Shown here piece after piece: positions 35,481 through 44,450 of a stretch of DNA of 64,000 nucleotides. Positions within the stretch are counted from its first letter, which is position 1. The number at the start of each line of letters is the position of its first letter. Source of the DNA: Fuscovulum blasticum DSM 2131 (GTDB taxonomy: Bacteria; Pseudomonadota; Alphaproteobacteria; Rhodobacterales; Rhodobacteraceae); contig NZ_PZKE01000013.1 in assembly GCF_003034965.1 (NCBI RefSeq), positions 36,069-100,068 on the forward strand, given 5' to 3'. Below the pieces are notes generated by a model. It saw only the letters and a list, made by a program, of their open reading frames with translations, ran no database searches and was not told where the DNA came from. Position numbers and translations under genes: made by a program.

Positions 35481-37286
35481 TCAGGGGGCCGTCAGCGCCG
35501 GCACGGCGGTCACATACACCCCGGGGGCCGGGGCCAGAACCGGGTGAACGCTGTCGCCGGGGATGCGGGCCGCCACCATCGGGCCGGAAGCCTTGGCCAG
35601 CCAGGCGCCCCAGCGCGGCCACCAGCTTCCCTTGTGGAACTCGGCGCCGGCTTTCCAGTCTTCCGGGGTTCCGGTCACCGGGGCAGGGCTGACGTAATGG
35701 CCATACTTGTCGCGGCCGGGCGGGTTGATGATCCCGGCGATATGGCCGCTTTCGGACAGGATGAAGGTTTTGGACTTCGATCCCATCTGCTTCACCCCGT
35801 TGAAGCTGCCGCGCCATTGGGCAATGTGGTCGGTCTCGCAGGCCACGGCGCACAGCGGCACGGTCACGTCCTTCAGACTGACCGGCTTGCCGAACACCTG
35901 GAACTCGCCCTTGGCAAAGCCGTCGCGCTGGCACAGGCCGCGCAGGTATTCCACCGCCATTTTCGCGGGCAGGTTGGTGCCGTCGCCGTTCCAGTAGAGC
36001 AGGTCGAAGGCGGGCGGCGCCTCGCCCAGCATGTAGGACTTGATCGCCGGGCTGTAGATCAGGTCGTTCGAGCGCAGGAAGGAAAAGGTCCGCGCCATGT
36101 AAAGCCGCGACAGGATGCCGTCCTGTGCGGTCTGGCGTTCGATCCCGTCCACGAAATCATCGGTCAGGAACACGCCCACTTCGCCCGGTTCCGAGAAATC
36201 GGTCATGGTGGTGAAGAAGGTTGCGGTCTTGACGGTCTTGTCACCGGCCTTGTGCAGATGCGCCAGCGTCAGGCCCAGCGTGGTGCCGGCGATGCAGTAG
36301 CCGACGGCATTGACCTGCTCCTCGCCGGTGATGCGGCGCACCTCGGCCATGGCCCGCAGATAGCCGTCGCGGATATAGTCGTCCAACCCGACATCGGCAT
36401 AGCTGGAATCGGGGTTGACCCAACTGACGACAAACAGGGTGAAGCCCTGATCGACGATCCACTTGATCAGCGAATTCGCCGGCTTCAGGTCCATGATGTA
36501 GAACTTGTTGATCCAGGGCGGGAAGATCAGCAGCGGCGTCTTGTGAACCTTTTCGGTGGTCGGCGTATACTGGATCAGCTCGAACATGCGGTTGCGGTAG
36601 ACAACCGCCCCCGGCGTGGTTGCCAGATTGGCGCCCACACGGAACGCCTCGCGGTCGGCCAGCGTGACGACGACCTCGCCGTTGTTCGCCTCGATGTCGC
36701 GGACCAGATTCTCAAGCCCCTGCACCAGACTTTCGCCATCGGTGGCCACCGCGCGTTCCAGCGCATCGGGGTTGGTGCCCAGGAAATTCGTCGGGCTGAA
36801 CATGTCGACGATCTGGCGGGTGAAGTATTCGACCCGGCGCTTGTCTTCCGGCGGCAGGCTTTCCATGTCGCCCACGGCGGTGCTGACGGCCTCGGCGTTC
36901 AGCAGATACTGCTGCTTGAGGAAGTTGAAATAGGGGTGGCTGTCCCACAGCGGATTGGAAAAGCGGCGGTCTTTCGGGCCGGGGTCTTCGGGCGCGCGGA
37001 ATTCGCCCTTGGCCAGCACCTGCTGGGCCTCGACGTAATGCTTCAGCGTCTTGCCCCAGTAGCTGATCTGATGTTCCAGAACACGGGCGGGGTTCTGCAT
37101 CATCTCGGCGAAATAGGCGGCGGCGGCCTTCATGTAGACATCGGTTGACGGCCCGTTCAGCGCGGCGTCATGCAGCCGCCGCTGCCCCAGCGCCGAGGCA
37201 AGACGTTTTGACAACTCCTCCATCCTCGCGAGATTTGCGTTCAGCCGTTCCTGCCGAATCCCCGAGTCATCGGATTCTGTTGCCAT
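35481..37286 (-). CDS. phaC: Class I polyhydroxyalkanoate synthase
   Basis: This 601-residue PHA synthase polymerises (R)-3-hydroxybutyryl-CoA into polyester granules. The lipase-like box is G-Y-C-I-A-G with nucleophile Cys near residue 325. The catalytic Asp (DGTNLP region) and His (SGHIAGIINPP) are in place. The N-terminal ~100 residues precede the PhaC_N domain. ATG 37286 is preferred over GTG 37292 because a GGGGGG tract sits about ten bases upstream; the difference is two residues. It is divergent from phaZ, with a PhaR-like site between them. Confidence 0.97.
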   Translation of the reverse strand: MATESDDSGIRQERLNANLARMEELSKRLASALGQRRLHDAALNGPSTDVYMKAAAAYFAEMMQNPARVLEHQISYWGKTLKHYVEAQQVLAKGEFRAPEDPGPKDRRFSNPLWDSHPYFNFLKQQYLLNAEAVSTAVGDMESLPPEDKRRVEYFTRQIVDMFSPTNFLGTNPDALERAVATDGESLVQGLENLVRDIEANNGEVVVTLADREAFRVGANLATTPGAVVYRNRMFELIQYTPTTEKVHKTPLLIFPPWINKFYIMDLKPANSLIKWIVDQGFTLFVVSWVNPDSSYADVGLDDYIRDGYLRAMAEVRRITGEEQVNAVGYCIAGTTLGLTLAHLHKAGDKTVKTATFFTTMTDFSEPGEVGVFLTDDFVDGIERQTAQDGILSRLYMARTFSFLRSNDLIYSPAIKSYMLGEAPPAFDLLYWNGDGTNLPAKMAVEYLRGLCQRDGFAKGEFQVFGKPVSLKDVTVPLCAVACETDHIAQWRGSFNGVKQMGSKSKTFILSESGHIAGIINPPGRDKYGHYVSPAPVTGTPEDWKAGAEFHKGSWWPRWGAWLAKASGPMVAARIPGDSVHPVLAPAPGVYVTAVPALTAP

Positions 37287-37310
37287 CGTCACTCATCCCC
37301 CCTATCGTCG

Positions 37311-37321
37311 CTGCTGTGCAG
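37311..37321. promoter_or_regulatory. PhaR-like operator between phaC and phaZ
   Basis: CTGC-TGT-GCAG fits the PhaR consensus. It lies 24 bases upstream of the phaC start codon and 70 bases upstream of phaZ. On the minus strand it sits inside a 17-base gap between GTGACG and GACGAT, a weak promoter resemblance. It could control one or both divergent genes. Confidence 0.6.
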
Positions 37322-37390
37322 CATCGCGTCACCGGCCCGTTGGGACACACGACGATGCGTGTTGGTCCCGCCCGGGCTTGGAGACGGTAG

Positions 37391-38665
37391 ATGAAGTATA
37401 TGACCACCTACGACCTCATGGAAAGCGCTCGCAACACGAACGAGTGGCTTGGGGCCACCGCCCGTGCGATGGCAAGCTATCCGATCTTCGCGCTTTCGAT
37501 GAACCCGATGCTGCCGCTGATGGCCGCCTGGGGCGAGGTGACGGAGCGAACCTTCTCGCGCATGGTGGCCAAGCCTGACTGGGGCATCCGGTCCATCGTG
37601 GGGCCGGAAGGGCAGGATCACCTGGTCGACATCAGGACCGTGGTGGAAAAGCCTTTCGGAAACCTGATCCAGTTCTTCGTGCGCCGCCGTGAACCGATGG
37701 CGCGCAAGATCCTGCTGGTGGCGCCGATGTCGGGCCATTACGCCACGCTTCTGCGGTCTACCGTGGCCTCGCTGCTGCCCGATGCCGATGTCTATGTGAC
37801 CGACTGGCACAATGCGCGCGACATTCCGGTCAGCGCCGGCAAGTTCGATGTCGAGGATTACACGCTTTACCTTGTCGAATTCATGCGGGCGCTGGGGCCG
37901 GATACGCATGTGATCGCGATCTGCCAACCCGCGCCGCTGACGCTGGCCGCCACCGCCTATCTGGCGGCGGAAGAGCCGGCGGCGCAGCCGCGCAGCCTGA
38001 CGCTGATCGGCGGGCCGATCGACCCGGACGCCGCCGCGACCGAAGTCACCGATTTCGGCCGCCGCGTCACCATGGGCCAGCTTGAACAGACCGCGATCCA
38101 GCGCGTCGGCTTCAAGTACAAGGGCGCGGGGCGGCTGGTCTATCCGGGCCTGCTGCAACTGGCCGGGTTCATCTCGATGAATTCCGACCGCCATTCCGCA
38201 GCCTTCCGCGAACAGATCATGAAGGTGGCGCGGGGCGAGGCCGGCGATCACGACGCCCACAACCGGTTCTACGATGAGTATCTGGCCGTGATGGACATGA
38301 CGGCGGAATTCTACCTGTCCACGGTCGAACGCATCTTCAAGAATCGCGAGATTGCGCTGAACCAGTTCGTCGTGGCGGGCAAGAAGGTGGACATCGGCGC
38401 CATCACCCAGGTCGCGGTGAAAACGGTCGAAGGTGCGAATGACGACATCAGCGCGCCGGGGCAATGCGTGGCCGCGCTGGACCTGCTGACCGGCCTGCCG
38501 GCCGAAAAGAAGGCCAGCCACCTGGAACCGGGCGCGGGCCATTACGGCATCTTTGCCGGCAAGAGCTGGCGGTTGAACATCCGCCCGCTGGTGCTGAGCT
38601 TCATCGACGCCAATTCGGGTGCGCCGGCGGCCGAACCGCCGGTGCGGCTGGCGGCATCCAACTAG
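37391..38665 (+). CDS. phaZ: Intracellular polyhydroxybutyrate depolymerase
   Basis: This 424-residue intracellular PHB depolymerase mobilises stored polyester to 3-hydroxybutyrate units. The nucleophile is the cysteine in VIAICQPAPLTLAA near residue 180, characteristic of the PhaZ1 family, with the Asp and His residues further on (H in PGAGHYGIFAG near residue 385). GGAG lies several bases before ATG 37391. It is divergent from phaC. Confidence 0.95.
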   Translation: MKYMTTYDLMESARNTNEWLGATARAMASYPIFALSMNPMLPLMAAWGEVTERTFSRMVAKPDWGIRSIVGPEGQDHLVDIRTVVEKPFGNLIQFFVRRREPMARKILLVAPMSGHYATLLRSTVASLLPDADVYVTDWHNARDIPVSAGKFDVEDYTLYLVEFMRALGPDTHVIAICQPAPLTLAATAYLAAEEPAAQPRSLTLIGGPIDPDAAATEVTDFGRRVTMGQLEQTAIQRVGFKYKGAGRLVYPGLLQLAGFISMNSDRHSAAFREQIMKVARGEAGDHDAHNRFYDEYLAVMDMTAEFYLSTVERIFKNREIALNQFVVAGKKVDIGAITQVAVKTVEGANDDISAPGQCVAALDLLTGLPAEKKASHLEPGAGHYGIFAGKSWRLNIRPLVLSFIDANSGAPAAEPPVRLAASN

Positions 38666-38698
38666 GCCGGGCGGCAGTTTCCACCCGCGCAACCGCCT

Positions 38699-39409
38699 TC
38701 AGCGCAGGAACAGCGGCCCGGCAAGGAAATCGCGCAGGGCCGCGCTGACGGCTTCGGGCTGTTCAAGCTGGGGCAGGTGGCCCGCGCCTTCGATCACCAC
38801 CAGCCGGCCAAAGGGCATCAGCCCGGCCATGAAATCCTGCCGGCGCGGCGGCACCAGCGTATCGGCGGCGCCGGCGATCATCAGCGCCGGCACCCGCACA
38901 TTGCGCAGGGTGCGCTGCTGGTCGGGGCGGCGTTGCATCGCGCGGGTCTGGCGAAGGTAGGTGTCCAGCCCCAGACCGGCGGCCATGTCCTGCACCAGCG
39001 CCAGCACCTCGATCCGCCATTCGGTGGCGGCCAGCGCGGTTTCCGGCACCTCGCCCCGCATCGCCTCGGCCAGCCGGCCGGCGCGGGCGGCGACCAGCCG
39101 GGGTTCGCGCGCGGCGGCGACGTTGGGCGGCTCGGGCAGCGGATCGGTGGAGACCAGCGCGATCCGCGACACCCTGTCGGGCAGGCGGCGCAGGATGTCG
39201 ATGGCGACATCACCCCCCAGCCCGTGGCCCAGAAGGGCAAAGCGCGGTGGCAGATGGGGCAGCAGCCCCTGCGCGATGTGTTCGACCGATTCGCCCCCGG
39301 TCGGCAGGCGCAAGATCACCGGCCGATCCACCCCAAGATGCACGATCTGTGGCAGAAAGCCCCGCGCGTCGGCCATGAACCCCGGCAGGACAACCAGCGG
39401 GTCGGTCAT
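38699..39409 (-). CDS. Alpha/beta hydrolase-fold protein with Gly at nucleophile position
   Basis: This 236-residue alpha/beta hydrolase-fold protein has the nucleophile elbow LLGHGLGG, where family members have G-H-S-L-G. Serine is therefore replaced by glycine (codon GGG). The acid (IAGAADTLVPP) and histidine (EGAGHLPQLEQP) are present. Ordinary esterase chemistry should be lost unless water or another residue takes over. It overlaps the upstream hydrolase gene by four bases, so the two are co-expressed. Confidence 0.85.
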   Translation of the reverse strand: MTDPLVVLPGFMADARGFLPQIVHLGVDRPVILRLPTGGESVEHIAQGLLPHLPPRFALLGHGLGGDVAIDILRRLPDRVSRIALVSTDPLPEPPNVAAAREPRLVAARAGRLAEAMRGEVPETALAATEWRIEVLALVQDMAAGLGLDTYLRQTRAMQRRPDQQRTLRNVRVPALMIAGAADTLVPPRRQDFMAGLMPFGRLVVIEGAGHLPQLEQPEAVSAALRDFLAGPLFLR

Positions 39410-40158
39410 GCCGGGGGTCGCGCCAGCACATCCGCAACCGAGGCGGCGATCAGGGCCAGACAGTCGGGGGTGGAAAAGCGGTGGTCCGCGCCCTTGACCA
39501 GCGTCAGCCGCAGATCGGGGCCGGTGGCGTGATCCAGAAGCGCCAGCGCGACGGCGGGCGGCACATCGGTATCGGCCGTGCCTTGCAGGAAGCGCGCGGG
39601 GAAGGGCAGCGACAGCGGGCGGTCCAGCACAAGGTTCTGCGCGCCATCGTCGAACAGGCGGCGGGTAAAGACATAGGGTTGATCGGAATAGTCGGACGGA
39701 ATCTCGATCCGCCCGCGCGCCGTGACCTCGGCCCGCTGGGCGTCGGTCAGATCCTCGGCCCAGGTGCGGGCGGTGAAATCGGGCGCGGCGGCGATGCCCA
39801 CCAGCCCCGCCACCCGGTCCGGCAGGCCGCGCGCCAGCAGAAGCGCGATCCAGCCCCCCATGGATGAACCGACCAGAACCTGTGGCCCCTCTGTCAGCGC
39901 CTCGATCGCGGCACGGGCGTCGGCGGCCCAGTCGCCGATGCAGCCCTCCTCGAAATCGCCGGAGGACTGGCCATGGCCGGAATAGTCGAACCGCAGGAAG
40001 GCGCGGCCCTGTGCGGCGGCCCAGTCCTGCAGGAACAGGGCCTTTGAACCCTGCATGTCGGATTTGAAGCCGCCCAGGAACACGATGCCCGGGCCTGTGC
40101 CGGGAAGGCGGTTGTAGGCGATGCGGCGGCCTTGCGGGGTGGTGAGGAATTCGGTCAT
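39406..40158 (-). CDS. Alpha/beta hydrolase, ABHD10-like
   Basis: This is a 250-residue alpha/beta hydrolase with an intact triad: Ser in VLVGSSMGGWIALL near residue 96, Asp in FLQGTADTDVPP and His in VKGADHRFS. N-terminal FLGGFKSDMQGSKA and FDYSGHGQSSG match the ABHD10/palmitoyl-thioesterase-like group. It probably cleaves an ester or thioester of unknown identity. It is the first gene of a two-gene operon with the serine-lacking homolog. Confidence 0.88.
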   Translation of the reverse strand: MTEFLTTPQGRRIAYNRLPGTGPGIVFLGGFKSDMQGSKALFLQDWAAAQGRAFLRFDYSGHGQSSGDFEEGCIGDWAADARAAIEALTEGPQVLVGSSMGGWIALLLARGLPDRVAGLVGIAAAPDFTARTWAEDLTDAQRAEVTARGRIEIPSDYSDQPYVFTRRLFDDGAQNLVLDRPLSLPFPARFLQGTADTDVPPAVALALLDHATGPDLRLTLVKGADHRFSTPDCLALIAASVADVLARPPA

Positions 40159-40221
40159 GTCCGGCTTATAGCAGCCGCGCCGCGCGGGTGCAGCCCCTTC
40201 AGATCGCCTTGCGGTTGATGA

Positions 40222-40884
40222 TCACGCGGCGTCGATGCTTTGCGCCAGAATCCGGCTGATCTGGCTTTGGCTCAGCCCGCTTTCCGCCTGCCAGCGGTCA
40301 AACGCCGCCTGAATCGCCCGCCGCGCCTTGGCCGAGGTTGCGGGGCCGTCGATCACGCCTTCGGCCTGCAATCGCGCCACCACATCGCGCGACAGCAGGA
40401 ACCCGTCTTTCCCCATGAAGCGCATCAGATATTGTCCGGTGGTGCCGCCCAGCCGGCTGAAATCGCGGGTCAGCCAGTCCAGCAGCCCGACGAAATCGGA
40501 CGCGGGCCAGTCGGCCACCTTGCGCCCAAAGCCGGGGCTGGCGGCCATCACGGCGGCATTGTCGCGGATCGCCACGATCTTGGCGCCGGACCGGATCACG
40601 CGGGGGTCAGACAGCAGCGCCTCCAGCGCGTCGCCCTCGATCATCGCCACCCGGCCGGGGGCAAAGCCGTGGAAGGCGGACTCGATTCCGGGCCATTTGG
40701 CGGTGACGACCGTCCAGCTTATTCCGGCCTGAAAGATGCCCTTGGCCATTTGCGCCAGCCAGCGGTCATCGGGGATGGCGGCCAGTTCGGCGGCGGTTCT
40801 GGGCACGGGCAGGTTGGCCAGCACGGCCTCAAGGCTGCCCTTGCGGGCGATGGCAATGTCGCGGATTTCGGCAAAGGGGCGCAT
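40222..40884 (-). CDS. DNA-3-methyladenine glycosylase I-like protein
   Basis: This 220-residue protein is of the Tag (adenine_glyco) superfamily of base-excision glycosylases. The motif FQAGISWTVVTAKWPGIESAFHGF near residue 50 and the following helical region match. The usual N-terminal zinc-binding segment with Cys and His (as in E. coli Tag, CxW...YHD) is missing, and no obvious C-terminal zinc Cys/His pair is seen. It may excise damaged bases or be a diverged relative. It is divergent from thrS. Confidence 0.8.
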   Translation of the reverse strand: MRPFAEIRDIAIARKGSLEAVLANLPVPRTAAELAAIPDDRWLAQMAKGIFQAGISWTVVTAKWPGIESAFHGFAPGRVAMIEGDALEALLSDPRVIRSGAKIVAIRDNAAVMAASPGFGRKVADWPASDFVGLLDWLTRDFSRLGGTTGQYLMRFMGKDGFLLSRDVVARLQAEGVIDGPATSAKARRAIQAAFDRWQAESGLSQSQISRILAQSIDAA

Positions 40885-41049
40885 CGGCGGTGATCCAAAG
40901 GGGTGGCGCCAGACTGGCAGAGGCCGCCACATCGGGCAAGAACCTGCGCGTCCGGGGCTTGACGCCGCGCGCGGGCGGGCGCAAACCGTCGCCCGACATA
41001 ACCCGCAACCGGGCGTTCCGTGGGCGCCAAACTGACGAGGAGCATGGCC

Positions 41050-42996
41050 ATGAGCCAGATTTCCCTGACTTTTCCCGATGGCAACAAGCGCGTTTACGAT
41101 GCCGGGGTGACGGCGGCCGAAGTGGCGGCCTCGATCGCGCCGTCGCTGGCCAAGGCGGCGATTTCCGCGCAGGTGAACGGGATTCATTACGATCTGGCCT
41201 GGCCGATCACGCAGGATGCCACGATCAGCCTGAACACGATGAAGGATGACGGCCCGGCGCTGGAGCTGATCCGCCATGACTGCGCCCATATCATGGCCCG
41301 CGCCGTGCAGGAGCTGTGGCCGGATGTGAAGGTCACCATCGGGCCGGTCCGCGATTACGGCTGGTTCTATGACTTCGACCGCGCCGAACCCTTCACGCCG
41401 GAAGATCTGGGCGTGATCGAGGCGCGGATGAAGCAGATCATCAACGCCCGCGACCCCGTCCGCACCGAGGTGTGGGAGCGGGCCCGTGCGGTGGAATACT
41501 ACCGGGGCCGGGGCGAGCCGTTCAAACTGGAACTGCTGGACCGCATCCCCGAAGGCCAGGACATCCGCATGTACTGGCATGGCGACTGGCAGGATCTGTG
41601 CCGTGGCCCGCATCTGCAACATACGGGGCAGGTGCCGGCGGATGCCTTCAAGCTGACGCATGTGGCCGGGGCCTACTGGCTGGGCGACAGCACGCGGCCG
41701 ATGCTGCAACGCATCTACGGTCTGGCGTTCAAGAACCGCGATGACCTGAAGGCCCATATGCACATGCTGGAAGAGGCCGCGAAACGCGACCACCGCAAGC
41801 TGGGCCGCGAGATGAACCTGTTTCATATGCAGGAAGAGGCGCCGGGCCAGATCTTCTGGCATCCGAACGGCTGGACCATCTACACGACGCTGCAAGACTA
41901 CATGCGCCGCCGCCAGCGGGCCGATGGCTATGTCGAGGTGAACACGCCGCAGGTGGTGAACCGCAAGCTGTGGGAAGCCAGCGGCCACTGGGAAAACTAC
42001 CGCGAAAACATGTTCATCGTCGAAGTGGACGAGGACGGCGCGCGGGAAAAGGTCATCAACGCGCTGAAGCCGATGAACTGCCCCTGCCATGTGCAGATCT
42101 TCAACCAGGGCATCAAAAGCTATCGCGACCTGCCGCTGCGCATGGCCGAATTCGGGTCTTGCGCCCGCTATGAACCCAGCGGCGCGCTGCATGGCATCAT
42201 GCGGGTGCGCGGCTTTACCCAGGACGACGCGCATATCTTCTGCACGCTGGAGCAGGTGGAAAGCGAATCGAAGAAGTTCATCGAGTTCCTCAGCCGGATC
42301 TATGCCGAGCTTGGCTTTGACAAGTGGCGGATCAAGCTGTCCACGCGGCCCGAAAAGCGGGTCGGGTCGGATGAGATCTGGGACAAGATGGAAACCGCGC
42401 TGGCCAATGCCGTGACGGCGGCGGGCTATTCCTATGAGATCTTCCCGGGCGAGGGGGCGTTCTACGCGCCCAAGCTGGAATTCGTGCTGACCGATGCCAT
42501 CGGCCGCGACTGGCAATGCGGCACGCTGCAGCTTGACCCGAACCTGCCGGAACGGCTGGATGCGTCCTATATCGGCGAAGACGGTGGGCGGCATCGGCCG
42601 TTCATGCTGCACCGCGCCTGCCTTGGGTCGTTCGAACGCTTCATCGGCATCCTGATCGAGAACCACGCCGGCAAGCTGCCGTTCTGGCTGGCACCGCGTC
42701 AGGTGGTGGTGGCCAGCATCGTGTCGGACGCCGATCCCTTCGTCGAGGAAGTGGTGACGGCGCTGACCCTGGCCGGGGTGCGGGCCGAAGCCGACATGCG
42801 CAACGAGAAAATCAACTACAAGGTGCGCGAACATTCGGTGGGCAAGGTGCCGGTGATCCTGGCCGTGGGCATGAAGGAAGTCGAGGAGCGGACCGTTTCG
42901 GTACGCCGCCTGGGCGAAAACCGCACCGAGACGATGACGCTGGCCGCGGCGGTGGAAGAATTTGCCCGTGCCGCCCTGCCGCCGGACCTGGCCTGA
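41050..42996 (+). CDS. thrS: Threonyl-tRNA synthetase
   Basis: This 648-residue class II aminoacyl-tRNA synthetase charges tRNA-Thr. It has the TGS domain ([13 protein letters not shown]), an editing domain with H-D-C-A-H-I-M, a catalytic core with zinc ligands in N-C-P-C-H and class II motifs ([21 protein letters not shown]), and a C-terminal anticodon-binding domain ([12 protein letters not shown]). Start 41050 is seven bases after GAGGAG; ATG 41044 is too close. No tRNA-like operator was recognised upstream. Confidence 0.98.
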   Translation: MSQISLTFPDGNKRVYDAGVTAAEVAASIAPSLAKAAISAQVNGIHYDLAWPITQDATISLNTMKDDGPALELIRHDCAHIMARAVQELWPDVKVTIGPVRDYGWFYDFDRAEPFTPEDLGVIEARMKQIINARDPVRTEVWERARAVEYYRGRGEPFKLELLDRIPEGQDIRMYWHGDWQDLCRGPHLQHTGQVPADAFKLTHVAGAYWLGDSTRPMLQRIYGLAFKNRDDLKAHMHMLEEAAKRDHRKLGREMNLFHMQEEAPGQIFWHPNGWTIYTTLQDYMRRRQRADGYVEVNTPQVVNRKLWEASGHWENYRENMFIVEVDEDGAREKVINALKPMNCPCHVQIFNQGIKSYRDLPLRMAEFGSCARYEPSGALHGIMRVRGFTQDDAHIFCTLEQVESESKKFIEFLSRIYAELGFDKWRIKLSTRPEKRVGSDEIWDKMETALANAVTAAGYSYEIFPGEGAFYAPKLEFVLTDAIGRDWQCGTLQLDPNLPERLDASYIGEDGGRHRPFMLHRACLGSFERFIGILIENHAGKLPFWLAPRQVVVASIVSDADPFVEEVVTALTLAGVRAEADMRNEKINYKVREHSVGKVPVILAVGMKEVEERTVSVRRLGENRTETMTLAAAVEEFARAALPPDLA

Positions 42997-43024
42997 TCTG
43001 TTGGCGGGGCCTTCAAGCGCAACA

Positions 43025-43059
43025 GATGGGCATTTTCCGCGTCTGGCGGGGTGCCCATC
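43025..43059 (+). terminator. Hairpin after thrS
   Basis: GATGGGCA (43025-43032) pairs with TGCCCATC (43052-43059), and a nested CCGC/GCGG stem lies inside. There is no T-run. It may end the thrS transcript or fold in the cold-shock leader that follows. Confidence 0.35.
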
Positions 43060-43212
43060 GCCTTGCGGCTTGATTTTCAAACGCAGCGTGGCATCCTTGC
43101 GCTCAGTACGACAGACTTTCTGACTGCCTCTCTCTGAAGAAGGCCCTGGAAGACCTGGCGCTACGCCTCGCGGCAATGGTGCCGGGAGGAGGGTTGAAAT
43201 GGGAGAGCGGGT
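43060..43212 (+). promoter_or_regulatory. Leader region of the cold-shock gene
   Basis: This region of about 150 bases between thrS and the cold-shock gene probably contains a long 5' UTR, as in other cspA-type genes. It ends with a very strong GGGAGGAGGG ribosome site. That site is ideally spaced not for the cold-shock ATG but for a short upstream frame at 43199-43231. Confidence 0.5.
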
Positions 43213-43231
43213 ATGCCGACAGGCACCGTGA
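43199..43231 (+). CDS. Short upstream frame (10 codons) overlapping the cold-shock gene
   Basis: ATG 43199 opens a 10-residue frame ([10 protein letters not shown], then TGA) with GGGAGGAGGG about five bases before it. It runs out of frame into the cold-shock coding start at 43213 and ends 16 bases inside it. Translation of this leader could couple to or limit the main gene. No protein function is proposed. Confidence 0.4.
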   Translation: MGERVCRQAP

Positions 43232-43419
43232 AGTGGTTCAACGCGACGAAGGGCTTTGGTTTCATTGCCCCTGACGATGGTGGCAAGGACGTGTTCGTCC
43301 ATATCTCGGCCGTCGAACGCGCCGGACTGAAGGGGCTGAACGACAATCAGAAGGTGGCCTACGAGCTGCTGTCGGGCCGCGACGGGCGCGCTTCGGCGGG
43401 CGAGCTGAAGCTGCTTTGA
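43213..43419 (+). CDS. Cold-shock protein, CspA family
   Basis: This is a 68-residue single cold-shock domain that binds single-stranded RNA and DNA. RNP1 (KGFGFIAP) and RNP2 (DVFVHIS) are intact, and the start [14 protein letters not shown] is typical. ATG 43213 has GGAGAG five bases away, partly formed by codons of the upstream short frame. It acts as an RNA chaperone during cold or stationary phase. Which paralog it is cannot be decided. Confidence 0.96.
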   Translation: MPTGTVKWFNATKGFGFIAPDDGGKDVFVHISAVERAGLKGLNDNQKVAYELLSGRDGRASAGELKLL

Positions 43420-43445
43420 CCCGGTGGGGCGGGGGAAACCCCGCC

Positions 43446-43769
43446 CTATGCCGTCAGTTCCGCCTCGGTTGTGGCGTCCCAGCCGAGGTGCCAGCGGTCT
43501 GCCTTGATGACGGGCCGCTTCATGACCGTAGGCTGCGCCTTGATCTGCGCCTCGGGCTCTGATGCTTTCAGGAAATCGCTGAACGATCTGTAGGTGGTGG
43601 ACTGGGTGTTCACGGCTTTCGACCCGAATTCCGCGACGATTGCCGCGATTTCGGCGTCTGACAGCGGTTCGGCGCGGATGTCGCGGAAGGTCACCTGTTT
43701 GCCGGCGGCTTGCAGCGCCTTGAGGGCCTTCTTGCAGGTGTCGCAGGTGGGGATGCCGTAAAGGATCAT
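43446..43769 (-). CDS. ArsC/Spx-family thioredoxin-fold protein
   Basis: This 107-residue ArsC-family protein begins MILYGIPTCDTCKKALKAL, with a C-x-x-C pair at the thioredoxin-fold active site. The central QSTTYRSFSDFLK and Q-P-T-V-M-K-R-P-V-I are typical of YffB/ArsC-like reductases. It may be a glutathione-dependent thiol reductase; arsenate reduction is not implied. ATG 43769 places the catalytic loop at the usual position. It is convergent with the cold-shock gene. Confidence 0.88.
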   Translation of the reverse strand: MILYGIPTCDTCKKALKALQAAGKQVTFRDIRAEPLSDAEIAAIVAEFGSKAVNTQSTTYRSFSDFLKASEPEAQIKAQPTVMKRPVIKADRWHLGWDATTEAELTA

Positions 43770-43904
43770 GGACGGGCCTTTCAGGTTGCCCCGTGCGGGG
43801 ACAGGGCAGGGGCAAGGAAATTCAACGGCTTGCAAGGCCGCCTTTGGCCCTTGTTACCACGTCACGCCCCCGCCGCAAAGCGGGGCGCGCCGCCGCGTCC
43901 CGGG

Positions 43905-44300
43905 TCAGCCGTGGATCATCCGCGTCAGCGTCACCCCGGCCCAGGCCGAGAAGGCCGTCAGCACGCCGCCCCAAAGGGTATCGGTGATCACCATCGCGGG
44001 GTGCCAGTCGCGCAGGATGGTCCAGGAGGTGAATTCGTAGGTGCCATAGGCCATCAGCCCCAGCACCAGCGCGGGCAGCACGACCGGCGTGCCGTCGCGC
44101 AGCGCCGCGGCCGAAATCAGCCAGACCAGACCTGCCACATAGGCAAGGTAGAACACCACCGCCGGGGCGATGCGGATCGGATCGGCCATCAGCGGGCCGA
44201 TATGGCGCGTGAACAGGGGCTTCATCACGAAGCTCAGCATCAGCGCATCGAGAATCAGGAAGACCAGCGCGGTCAGGGCGTAAAGGGTCAGGGCGGGCAT
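43905..44300 (-). CDS. DUF2177 membrane protein
   Basis: This is a 131-residue protein with four predicted transmembrane helices (starting ALTLYALTALVFLILDALMLSF). The pattern FVMKPLFTRHIGPLMAD, VVFYLAYVAGLVW and YGTYEFTSWTILRDWH is that of DUF2177. GGAGG lies six bases before ATG 44300. The function is unknown; related genes are often found near flavin-dependent membrane proteins, which are not seen here. Confidence 0.88.
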   Translation of the reverse strand: MPALTLYALTALVFLILDALMLSFVMKPLFTRHIGPLMADPIRIAPAVVFYLAYVAGLVWLISAAALRDGTPVVLPALVLGLMAYGTYEFTSWTILRDWHPAMVITDTLWGGVLTAFSAWAGVTLTRMIHG

Positions 44301-44386
44301 CGGCAACCTCCGGTTGACGCAGAGCTAGCGCGGATTTCCGCCGGGGAAAGGGGCATCCGTCACGCTTGTGGCGCCAAGGCAACCCT

Positions 44387-44435
44387 GCCCGGCAAGGCGA
44401 TGCCGGGCGACCCGTGCGCCGCAGCCGGCGCACGG
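44387..44435. terminator. Two tandem hairpins between DUF2177 and transglycosylase genes
   Basis: GCCCGGCA pairs with TGCCGGGC (44387-44408), and CCGTGCGCC pairs with GGCGCACGG (44412-44435), both perfect. The second is followed on the plus strand by TCTTT. They lie downstream of the minus-strand transglycosylase gene and probably end its transcript before DUF2177. Confidence 0.45.
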
Positions 44436-44450
44436 TCTTTCGCGGGGGAC

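Noticed and set aside
40885..43445. A minus-strand frame open across thrS and the cold-shock gene, extending the glycosylase gene upstream
   Set aside because: thrS and csp are certain on the plus strand. The glycosylase begins at 40884 with normal family sequence, and the upstream translation has no recognisable fold.
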